64,000 nucleotides of DNA from Bemisia tabaci (Eukaryota > Arthropoda > Insecta > Hemiptera > Aleyrodidae), in contig NC_092801.1 in NCBI RefSeq assembly GCF_918797505.1, positions 35,828,517-35,892,516 of the forward strand. Reading direction: 5' to 3'. Shown here one piece after another: positions 40,701-52,700 of the stretch. Position 1 is the first letter of the stretch; each line of letters begins with the position of its first letter. A program made the translations under genes and the position numbers. The notes below the pieces were generated by a model. That model saw only the letters and a list, made by a program, of their open reading frames with translations, was not told where the DNA came from and ran no database searches.

Positions 40701-43700
40701 TTTCTACATCTGTCCTAATTTTAGTTGCTTTTTTATTCGTTGTAAATCATCAATGTCATCAAAATTATGTTCCCTCATCTTTCATTTTACAAAAATTCAT
40801 TCAAGTGCACTGGTAGGTTTTTTGAAAATTACTATGTCAAATGAACATCCAAGGGCATGATTTTGCATGCTTTAAAATGAACTCCTCAAAAATCTCAGAA
40901 TGCATTGCGTTATAGGCTATTTTCTATTAAGTCAAACATTTTTTCCAGAACAGACTGGCAAAAAACTACTTGCAATTTTTTGGTTCTTAGTCAGACCCTG
41001 GTGTCTAATGAAGATTGAATTTTTGAGAGTGGGTCTTCAGGCCTCATTAATATGCATCCAATTTTATCAATTTTAATTAAGTTTACATGAAATATCATCG
41101 ACTTTGATAAATTCACCTTTATGTTTATAAATTTTTAACAAATTTTTCAATTTTTCCGTTCCAGCGCCTACTGGTGCCCCTCGCGAAGTCAAAGTCGAAC
41201 CTAAAAGCTCAACTGAGCTTCATGTCAGTTGGGAGCCTCCACCGCGCGATTCATGGAATGGGAACCTCCTTGGATACTACGTTGGTTACCAAGAACTTTT
41301 AGCTCTAGTAACGTCATCCCCAGCATACCTCTCCACACCCGCCCAAAGTTACAACATGAAGACAGTAGAAATCGGCTCGCAGTTTGGAGGAGAAATCATC
41401 ACTGGACTGGCTACGTTTACGACATACTCTGTGGTTATCCAAGCGTTTAATAGCAAAGGCACTGGACCATTGTCAGAACCGGTGATTGCTCGAACTCTCG
41501 AAGGAGGTGAATTGCATATCTATATTTTTTGTGAAAAATTAGTCAATCCTCTAAATGTCATGAGGTTCTTTGCTCAAGCCAAAATCATACGTATATGATT
41601 TAAATAGGTTTTTTGAAGAAAATTTGTGTTCAGGCAAGGAGAAAGGCTTTTGTCTGAACTTCTCACATCATAAAAAGATTTTTTCGATAGTCCAAAAGGA
41701 TTGCATTTGACAGAAAAGAACCATCTTGATTACGGCGTTTTAAAAATCATACACTTTCATATTTATCAAATTCTAGTTTTTCTTTTTCTACTAAAATAAT
41801 TCTAATTTAAAAAAAGTTATCAAGTGAATTTTCTTACCACTGAATTTACATTTAGTATTTTTACAGCAAAGAAAAAGTTGATTAATTAAAATAAACTGTA
41901 ATGGAGGTGGTTTTCTTCTTTTTAATTCAATTTAGTGTAAATTTTTTCTTTTTGTTAGGGTGTTGACAACATTTTAAAAATTGCAGGTGACAGTTTAATT
42001 TTGCACAAATGGATAACTTGGTGAATTTCCAAGGAAGATTAGGTAGAATTTTCCTCTTTGAACCATCCAAACTTAGTAAAATTCCTAGGTTGATTTTTCA
42101 GCAGTTCACCTGTGCATAAAAGAGTTGAACCAAATTTAGTAGAGACGCACTGTGTCGCATTTGAGAAAAAAATGAGTTGGGAGTAGTTTTGAATTTAACT
42201 AGTATCACATTTTCTTCTGTCAAATTCTTGAAGTTGAGGAAGAGTATTTTGATCATGAAAATAGGCCTCAAACTTAGACCTTAACATTGAGTCTTAGGCA
42301 ATTTTGTTTCAATTTTCTGGAAAATAAAAGTTGCTAGCCTCCGCTCATGAATTCATTAAGACTTTTCATTGTAAAGAGAGGGAGAAAAAAAAGAAAAATG
42401 GAGTAAAGACTAAAACACGAGGAAGTTTATACATTTTACAGTTATCTAAATTAAGTTCTTGGTTTTCCTGTTCTCATCATTAATGCGTTATTTTTCCTCT
42501 TTTTTTCTTCAGCTCCGACACTACCTCCTGAGAAAGTGGTTTGCTCAGCAGTTTCATCCTCTAGTCTTCAAGTTCAATGGGAGCCACCTCTTCCTGAAGG
42601 CAGGAATGGAGTCATCCAAGGTTACAAGGTCTCTCATCAGCCCGCTGAGGATTGGTATGGTAAGTCTTTGATTTCATAGACAGGGCGTCTACTGTACGCA
42701 AAAAGTAAGCATACACTGAAAAGGCACGAATTTTTGAAGGTCAGTACAGAAGTACAGAAAAGGTACGGAAATTCGATTTTCTAGTAATTAACGCTAAAAA
42801 GTAGCCTTGGGGGTATACGATTTCCATTTACTAAGTTCCTGGTTAGATTCCTTGCGTTTTTTGGTTTATTCCTTTGTCATTCCATCATTTCACTTTCTCA
42901 ATCCGAATACAGTTGAAAATGCGTGTGAGGTGAGGAAAAAAGGAAAAGTAAGGAAAAGTACGTTTTTTACCCTGTACGGATACAGTGGAAAGGCACACAT
43001 TTTGGAAGGTCAGTACAGAAGTACAGAAAAGGTACGGAAATTCGATTTTCTAGTAATAAACGCTAAAAAGTAGCCTTGGGGGCATACGATTTCCATTTAC
43101 TAAGTTCCCGGTTAGATTCCTTGCGTTTTTTGGTTGATTCCTTTGTCATTCCATCATTTCACTTTCTCAATCCGAATAAAGTTGAAAATGCGTGTGAGGT
43201 GAGGAATAGGGGAAAATTAAGGAAAAGGTAAGGAAAAAGCAAGAATTTTTAAGAATCACCAAAAAATGAATTTTCGGAAAAGTAAGGAAAAAGCAAGGAA
43301 AAGTTACTGCATGAGCAAGGAATTTTAATGGCAGAGTACCAGCAGACACCGTGGATAGAATTTCATCTAATCCTGTTTCTGCATTTTTGCAGGCCATCGC
43401 TAAATCTGCACGAGTTCTTCAAAAATTAAAAGAAAAAATAATTAATCATGAGTCATAATGGCTTTAAAAGAGTTAATCTATATGATATGGCAACTGGAAT
43501 AACCTGTAAGCTTCTTTTCTCTCTGAAAACGAAGAATTTCAGATAATCAAACCCCAGATGGCAAAACCAAAGTCAAAAAGTTATCAACTTTTTTTAATAA
43601 CCTGTGAATACATTAAAAATGTTATTAAAAATGAAAAACTCACCAGTCAGAGGGGAATTTCTCTAAAATACGACAAGTTTCAACAACTTCGATCTTCTTC

Positions 43701-46700
43701 TGGGATGCAACACTTGTGACTTCTTCAGTCGCGTCCCTAAAGATGACAGACGTTGTCAAAATGCGTCGGATTTTAAAGAAATTCTCCTCTGACTAGTGAT
43801 TTTTTAATTTATTTTAATAATATTTTTAATGTTTGAGTCTAGTCTGATATTTTTCAACAAAGTTTTTTAAAGTGTGAATGTATTGATTCATTTTTTCTCA
43901 TCCAAAAGGTCAACTCATCGTAAAAAGAAGTATTCTTGAATAGACAAAGATAAAAAATTTGTTTTTTAATTTCTTTAAAAAAAAGAGATTATCCTAATAA
44001 ACAACAGACAATGCCTGCTTTATTCATTTAAAGTCTTCTTTAATTGCACTTGCATAGCTCTTGTCGAGCAACTAGTACACTGAATTGCCTGTGATAAAAA
44101 ATTATTTTTGAAAAAAAATTTCCCTTAAATTGGAGGAAACTGGAATATATTTTTCATTCCATTACACTAAATCTAAATAAATCATTGTACTCTCCCGAAT
44201 GCATTTTACTTAGGCAGGTGATGATTTTATGTTACAGAAAGGGAAGACTTCGAGACAAAGGTCACAACAGCCATGAGGACAAACATTCCAGGCCTGTTCA
44301 AATACACCAACTACAGCATCTCTGTACTAGCGTTCACTGCCAGTGGCGATGGAGTGAGAAGCCCGTCCATCTACTGCCGCACCGAAGAGGATGTGCCTTC
44401 AGCGCCCGCCGACATTAAGGCTTCTCTCAGCTCAGCCCAAAAAATACTCGTCTCCTGGCTACCGCCCAAGAATCGGAACGGGGAATTGACCGGGTACACT
44501 GTCTACTATTCGACTGTCGACAGCAACAATCGGGAGGAAGGACCGCACAAGAGACAAGTTTCTATTGATCTGGAGGAATATGAGATTATCCGACAGCAAG
44601 AAAGTGCCGTCTATCGATTTTGGGTGACCGCATCCACGAAAGTCGGTGAAGGGGAAAGTACAAAGGTTGTAAATGTAGCACCCTCTAAGAAGGTCCCTGC
44701 AAAAATTATCTCATTCAGTCAGACTTTGATCACACCTTGGAAACGTAACCTGACCCTGCACTGTAAGAAAGTAGGCGTCCCCCTGCCACAAGCAGTTTGG
44801 CGAGCTAATGGTAAAATTGTCGACTCGAACGGTCGATTCTACATCCGGAAAGACAGCACCCTGGCAATCCGTGACATCCAACACTCGGATGGTGGAAACT
44901 ATACTTGTTTCGTTGAAAATCAATTCGGGAACGATGAAATCACCTATCGACTAGTGGTGCGCATTCCTCCTGCCCCACCACAGTTGATGGTTGTTGACGA
45001 AGACACCGATAGTTTAAGTTTACAGTGGGCCAATCAGCCGCAACTTGATATTCCGATATTAGGCTACGTTATCAACTATAAACGAGAACATGGAGACTGG
45101 GAAGAAGTTCATATCGACTCAAAGTCGGACTCAATTACGTTACGAAATCTTTGGTGCGGCACTCGATACCAACTTTACATCACTGCCTTTAATAAAATTG
45201 GCACTGGGCTACCCTGTGATATTGTCAACGCCCATACCAAAGGCACAACACCAATTAAACCGACCGCATCTCAGGTTTTAACTGTCAATTCAAGCGCTGT
45301 TTCCGTCTGGTTGGATGCTTGGGGTGACGGAGGATGCCCTATCTTGTACTACATCATCGAATATCATGCAGACAATCAGGCTGAGTGGTTGCTCAGCAGT
45401 AAACCCGTTCAGCCAACAGAACGAGTTTATACGATATCAAACTTACTGCCAGCAACGAAATATTTTTTAAAAATTACAGCGCACAATAATATTGGCTCAG
45501 CTGTAGCGGTGTATAATTTCACAACATTAACGATAGATGGCGCGACGGTCACGCCAGAACAGACTCCAGTTGTTAGTGATCCAAGCTCATCCTCGTTTTT
45601 TAGTTTATTTACCGTCGTTTTTCTAATCATTTTAGTCATCATGGTATCAGCTGCTTTTGTGGGTAGCTTTTTCTACTTCAGGAAGAAGCGATTGGAGCCG
45701 CTGACTTCAAACGTTGCTGAGTCTATGACCATTGCAAGACTGCAGAATCAGCAAAATAGAGATCAGCAATATGGAGTGCGAGGTCAATCGCAGCAGTTAA
45801 GCATCGACTCGAACACTTATAAGACTGACTCGACTGGTAAATTGAAATTTTTCTGTTCATACATTCTTGCTGATCTTTTGGATTCTTTTTCTATTGTAAA
45901 GCAATATTGGAGAAATTATCATAAGGTCCCGATTAAGGACCAATCTAACTAACGGAAAGGAATAATGATGTGTAACTATTATTGTTCGTGACCGAATGTG
46001 TGAAAAGTTACCTTATCTTGTAGGAGAACATTTTCTGTGACTTTTTGTGAAAGTATGGAAGAAGAAACTCTCGAAATGTTGGCCCAAGTTTGACCCAGAG
46101 AGCCAAAAAATTGAAGAAGATATGAGCCTTAAGTTCCAAGAAAAAAATCTTTAAGTTTTAAGTTAACACAGTGTTCAGAAACATTTTCTTTCAGAAGAAA
46201 ATGTCACAGATTTGGTCACATGCGGACTTTTGCAATGTCCATGACCTACTGTTTTTTAGCATGGCTCTTTCTGAAGTTCAATTCTTTAAATGGAAATTTG
46301 AGGGAAAGATGGGGACTTCTTGTGTATAGGCGTAAAGACATGTTAAAATGTTTTATCCCAAATAATTAGCCCTTTATAACACCTTTGAGTGTGCTTATAA
46401 AAAAATTTCCACCAGAAAATTTTGAAATAATGTGTCGTGTCAATGATTGCCTGACTTTGTTACTCACCTGATATCATTTTTATTCCTGTCAGATTATATT
46501 GAAGATATCTGCCCATACGCAACTTTTCAATTATCTAAAGCTGCCTACAGTGAAAGCTCATATAGTGGTAATATTTACAGTGGCCCATACCATTCAGTTC
46601 GAGGCTCATTTGTTTATCATGATCTTCCATCTACAGCTGCCAATACTTATAAATCGAGGCATGTAAGTACCTGTTTTGCACATTCACGCAAAATTTATAA

Positions 46701-49700
46701 TTGTCACAAGTATTCTGTATCCGTACTAGTGATGGCGTATTAAGCATCCAAAACATGTATCCTCAACTTTGCTATTTTATTCGTGAACCGTAGTGGCTTC
46801 ATAAAGTTTCACAATTTACTCTGTCACAAGTCGTCATTTCTTGGACAAAGGAACGTTACTAGGGGTGTTCAAACGAATACTTGCCGGAACACTATCGATA
46901 TTGTCTCTTACTGAAACTGGCGGCAGCACCGACAGTGGCGATGATATCGACAACAGCCGCCCTTATCGGATTTTGGAGAGCTGGCACTCAATGCATTGTT
47001 GCCTTGTGTGTCGGTTTATCAGATTGCCTGGCATGGCGGCACGTAAAATAAATGTACAAATGGCAACAGCTTATTTTCGTCAGCTCTGAAAACTCTGATT
47101 GGTATCAGCAAGAACGCTCTTATCGTAACTTTTTCTCAACGGAACTGTTTCGATAGCTTACCGACAACCGATAGAACAGCCCTAAACGTTACTCCATTCC
47201 AAGTCTGTCAAACTGAATGAAACAATTTATTTTTTTACGAGGAAGTATCTTTGCAATTTTTGTCTAGCATTTTTAATTTGCATGATTTTTGCTGATTTTA
47301 AATGAGATCATCGGAAAAATTAGTGTAAAATTCAGTGAGAAGTGCCCAAAATTCTCCTTGTAAAAATGTGTTTTGCAAGGAGTAATTTGGTAACATTGAT
47401 TTGTTGTTCGTTCTTTCGTGAGGAAAATGACAAAGTGTGTTCAAAGTCTCCCATGAGAAATTTTATTCCTGGCTTTGCCAGGAGGTTGCTGCAATCGGGG
47501 AATATCTAGAAAACTGGGAAATTTCTGGGAATTCTAAAACGTTAGGGAAAACCTGGGAATGTCAGGGAAAATCGTTCAGCCTTTTTTATTTGCTTTCCAG
47601 TATAGGTTTGACATTTTGAACAAAACAATTTGCCGAAAAACTATTTCTAATTATGTCTTTAGTTTTTAACCATCCGGCATATCTTCAATTGTCAGGGAAT
47701 TCTTGCAAAAGATGTCAAGGAAATCAGGAAAATGTCAGGGAATTTCATTTTCTAAATTCTAACCCTTTAATGTTACTATTCATTTTCTCATCGTTGCTTC
47801 TCTGGTTTCAGCGCAAGGAGCCTGAATATACAAAAGTTAGAAGAAAAGGGAGCAAGTTAAGGGATCCACATTCAGAGAGTCAAGGTAACTTATTTGACTT
47901 TAGAATTACTTTTAAGGAGTATGGCTCATTTTTCTGCAAAACTTTACTTACTGCATTAAATGCAAAGGCTAATGACGGAGACTGTATTGCTGCTTTAAAA
48001 AATTATCTGACTCAATGACTTCTCATCTCACAATGCTATTCATCCACTATAATCATTTGGATTACATTTTCCAATGAGGAACGATTTGAGTCATTTGTAA
48101 AACCACATATCTGCACATGGAAACTTATGGCACATACTTTGTTTCTAAAGTAAGCTGAAAATTGTACTTCTAAATTGCAAAATTATGTTCATTTGATAAG
48201 CTGTCAATCAAGGCTCAACAATCAGCCTGCTGAAATGAAAAATTCAAAATTAATCTTGATGTTCCTAAGGTAATACAGTAAAACCTCGCTAAGTCGGTTT
48301 CCGGATAAGCCGGTAACCCGCTTTAGTCGGTAGAATCGCCCGGTCCCGTTTATCACCCATATAACACAATGCTAAATAAGTCTCGGTATCTCGGTTTGGT
48401 CAGATTCTGAACCCGCTTAACTCGGTGAAATTTTTCCATCTCGACCTGTTTTTCTCCGATCGTCACCCGAGATCAAGCGTAGGTAGTGTTTCCGTGCGCG
48501 GTGCGGGTAGGGTCAAGTTATGCCACGAAGGGTGAGCGAATCTCCGAGAGAGCGCAGCGCGGTGCGAGAGACGCTTCACATCGGCACCAGCCCCTCTCCT
48601 CCTCCCTCCCATCCCCACTCAGCCCGCTCGTATCGGCACGAGCCCCTCTCCTCCTCCCTCCGATCCCCCCTCAGCCCGCTCGTATCGGCACGAGCCCCTC
48701 TCCCCCTACCATCTTGCATTGCCCTTCCCCGCTCCCCCGAGGAATCTTCCTCAGAGTTTTTCGAGGATTTTAGCGAGTATTGTTACGTTGCATTTTCAGT
48801 GCAACCATAGAATAATAACTAGCTGACGCTATAAGAAGGGCCACGGCAACCTTTTCAATAGGACAGCGTTTTCAATGACCTTGAACGATCTCAGTTAACC
48901 ATGTCATTGTTGTTAGTTATGAATCTCAGTAAACCATCCTCGGCGCAGCTCGTATTCGCTCGGCTCACCCGGCCTGTCGACCATTTCAAGGTCATTCGAA
49001 GGCCCGTTGTGGATTCGTCCCCGTGGCGCTTCTTATAGCGAAGCTATTCATTATTCTATGGTGCAACGACCCGCCACTCAGCGGGCGGCCGCGGCATAGA
49101 ATAATAACTAGCTGACGCTATAAGAAGGGCCACGGCAACCTTTTCAATAGGACAGCGTTTTCAATGACCTTGAACGATCTCAGTTAACCATGTCATTGTT
49201 GTTAGTTATGAATCTCAGTTAACCATCCTCGGCGCAGCTCGTATTCGCTCGGCTCACCCGGCCTGTCGACCATTTCAAGGTCATTCGAAGGCCCGTTGTG
49301 GATTCGTCCCCGTGGCGCTTCTTATAGCGAAGCTATTCATTATTCTATGGCCGCGGCGCATCACCGCGCGGCACCCCAACAAACGATTAACCCGATGACT
49401 TCATGATGCCCTGACACTTACAACACGCAATTTCAAGTGCATCTCATGAAATTTTACTCTTTAGTACCATTTTCTTCGATCAAATGGCTCTCCTAAACAC
49501 TCCTACAAGTCACTCTACACGCACGTTTGCGTTTGTCCAATTTAGGGCGCGAAATTTGAAAAAGCGCGGCAGGAAAAGTGGCAGTCCGCGTAAGTCGGTA
49601 ACCCGCTTAACTCGGTAAATTTCCTCGGTCCCGATGAAAACCGACTTAGCGAGGTTTTACTGTACATTATTTCATACACAAGAATTCAGGTATACAAAAT

Positions 49701-52700
49701 AGAATGACAGATAAATTTAGATGAATCTGTATGGAACCATGGCAGTTTATAAAGGTAGCATTATCATAATGTATGAATGAAAGAGGATTTTTTTACACTG
49801 TCTTATATAGTATATATTTTATTCTACAATTTTTTCTGAGTTTTTTAAAGGTAAAATGATAGAAGCAGACCTCTGTCACATTGATTTGGAAACATCAAGT
49901 TTTTGAAATATTTATATCATCTTGTTGTTCCTCATCATGAGCTCTTCTCAGGGTGTCTACAGACCCTCAAAAACCTTCATTAGTCAGTGAGATGTATTCT
50001 ACTAAAGTATGTTCAGGGAATGAGATAACATGCAAGGACTTATACCACACAGATCATAAGAGGACCCATTGTTAATTTAGTTCACAAAAAAAAACTCCAC
50101 TAACTCTCATGATGAGAATACGCAAGACTCCTCATTGTCGTTAACTCAGTTACAAATGAAGATGATGCATCCTCTGTTGCCCTCTTAAAGCGCTCAACTT
50201 TAATGGGTTTATAAATTTAAAAAAAATTGCCAACGAAAATGAAATTATGTACTTCTCTGTATTCTTTGCAAGTAACTGATAGATACTTTGTCTAAAAGCC
50301 AAGGAATTGTCATTTAATTTAGAAAAAGTAGAGGAAAATCTAGGATTTTTTTTAAAAACTTCTGTAGACACCCTGTCTTATATGAGTTGAAGAAGCCTCT
50401 TTCTCATTTTTTTGAGTGCACTTTTTTGTTTTTCAATTGTTTGATTTTCCAATTTTTAATCCTAACCTTCATTTTTCTTGAAATTTTGGAAATGAGGTTA
50501 GGCATTGTGTTTGTGTGAGTAAGCGATAGGCTTCAGGAGTGTGGTGTTTCAGAGTCTGACAACTTGGGGAGCACTGATAGTGAAGTAAAGAAGATTCTAA
50601 CGTTACACCTGCCTATTTCAGAGTATGACACTCTTGGAAGCGACTCCGAGGGCGAAGACGGAGGGCAGTCGCAAGAATTAGTGTCGTTCAGGCACCGGCT
50701 CGGAAGAGGTGAGTCTAATATCTTTCAAGAACAACTTAGTCAAACCTTAAATGGACCACAAGATCGGGTACAAAATGAAGCATCTGGATATGTTTGTTTT
50801 TCAAAAGTTTTTGTAGAATATGATGAACGCACAAATTTCCAAACGCAGCTCACAATTAGGTAATGACGGTTTTTGTGTACTTTTATCATGGTGTCTAGAA
50901 CTGGAAAAAGCTGAGATGTATCAGGAAATAAAAAAATCCGGGGAAAATCAGGAAATATTCAGAGAAATATCAGAAAATCTATGCTACAGACGGGAAATTT
51001 CTTCTGCCATTTAGAGCCCATTTTTAAGATTTATGTCATAGCAGCTGAGCTGCCATCCTTGACCTTTTGAATCTTCAAATTGTCAGAGTAATAAAAAGGC
51101 TTTCATTGACTGGATGATACAAACATCATAAACGCTCTTTAGATTGAAAATTCTAATATCTCCCCTGTAAGTCAATTTTGAAAATTTTCAATATGTTATG
51201 TATTCTGCTTGAAATTTTGATGAAGAAATATGTACTTTAGTGCTTTATTTTTTACCAGTGATCCAACACACAGAAATTAATCATGTAAGTTAAAACCTCT
51301 GCGAACGGATGGATAAATTTGCAATATCGCCAGAAAAAATTCAATAACCAAACAATTGATTGGGTGAAAATTAAAAAAGCAACAAAGTTTTTCAAAAGAT
51401 AAGAGTATAAACTTATGAATATCATGATTTTGTTTCATATGCCTTGAACAGTTTTTAAAAAAGGAAATGAGGAAAAATACTTCTTCATAGTTTTGATAGC
51501 CTTCGTCAAGATATTGCGTTTTTCTGTAAACTCGACAGAATTGAACACTTCTTGATTAATAATGAACTTTTATGCTATCAACCTTGTGACCTCTTGACCT
51601 TACGCTTTTAATGGTCAAAGTTTTTGCTAAAATCAAAAAAATTTATCAGCGTAGTCATTGATTCTCTGATTCTATGTTCACGACGTTTAGAGATAAATAA
51701 TCCGTGTTTAACAGAAGTGGAAAGTTCTGGTACTTCGATTTCCTCAAACGTTCAGGGTACCGAATTCCAAGCAGGTAACTCTCCATTGAATGTCTCGTGG
51801 AATGAAATGCTTGCAGTTCGTTTTCAATTATTATGATGCACTCATTAGATCCAAAAGGCTGTGTTCAACTTATGTTATGCACTTATTTCAATGACTCCAT
51901 TTCCATTTCCTCCCCTTGAAATGATCCCGTCGCGGAAACATACACCCACCCCCCCCTCTAGATCTATTTAATATCGGGTACAATTCCTGGATTTTTTCAT
52001 GAGTTTTGACCGTGGTTTTTTTCCTGACAAAAATTTAACATCTTTTTAAACTTAGATTTTTAAATAATGCTTGGCTTGTTTTCAAAATCTCATCAAATTT
52101 TTTAACCATTTGTTCCAAACAGTCCAAAACTTTTTTCAAAACTGGATGACTATGCCCTGCTGGTTATTAATTCCCTTTATAATTGAATTTTTGGCAATTT
52201 ATGGCCTTCAAATCTTTTTCTCCTCAAAAAATTACTGCAGCCCCTTTAAATTTGATCATTACGTAGCTGTTGGAAGTTCCCTTTTTGCAAAACAACTCAT
52301 CTCTTCGACGTATGTCTTATTTTTTATTGACGGCTCCCTATTACTGCAACTTTCCCCACTCATTAGCGCCATCCTTACTAAATTGTATTTCCCCCCAAAA
52401 TTAACGTTTAAAAGTTGTATTTTCCCTAAGACTAATTATTCAGGCAGGGTTGCCATAGTCAGGGAAAACTGTGATTACCAGGAAATTTCAGAGAATTTCA
52501 AAAATACAGGGAAAGCTGAGAACGCCAGGAAAAAGGACGAAAATTCAGAAAAAATCGTTAAATCACTTTAATTTTTCTCTTGAATGAGTTCGACGTTTTA
52601 AACAACAAATGCAGCAGGAAAACGATTTAAAATTATGCATTTTCAACCATTTTGCGTGTCCATATATGTCAGGGAATTTCACCCAAATGTGTCAGAAAAA

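Larger units (their letters stand above)
48276..49662. mobile_element. pogo/Tigger-like non-autonomous element, 1.39 kb
   Basis: Near-perfect terminal inverted repeats CAGTAAAACCTCGCTAAGTC at both ends, flanked by TA target duplications (48274-48275 and 49663-49664). A second subterminal match (cggtaacccgcttaactcggt) is also present near both ends. The TA target and CAGTAAAACCTCG end resemble Tc1/mariner pogo-Tigger elements. The interior is GC-rich, has a ~50-bp tandem repeat (48578-48705) and two nested MITEs; no DDE transposase frame is left. Confidence 0.8.

Noticed and set aside
45837..45952. Read-through of the long exon adding 38 codons and a stop
   Set aside because: A proper donor at 45837 and a perfectly phased, conserved tail in the following exons show that this is intron; a retained-intron isoform would need transcript evidence.
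48486..48810. Two Pro/Ser/Arg-rich frames of about 95 codons
   Set aside because: They arise from a GC-rich tandem repeat inside a transposase-free pogo-like element; no DNA-binding or DDE motif.
52071..52571. 166-codon plus-strand frame
   Set aside because: Phe/Leu-rich translation of T-rich intron that runs into a transposable element; no motif or splice context.
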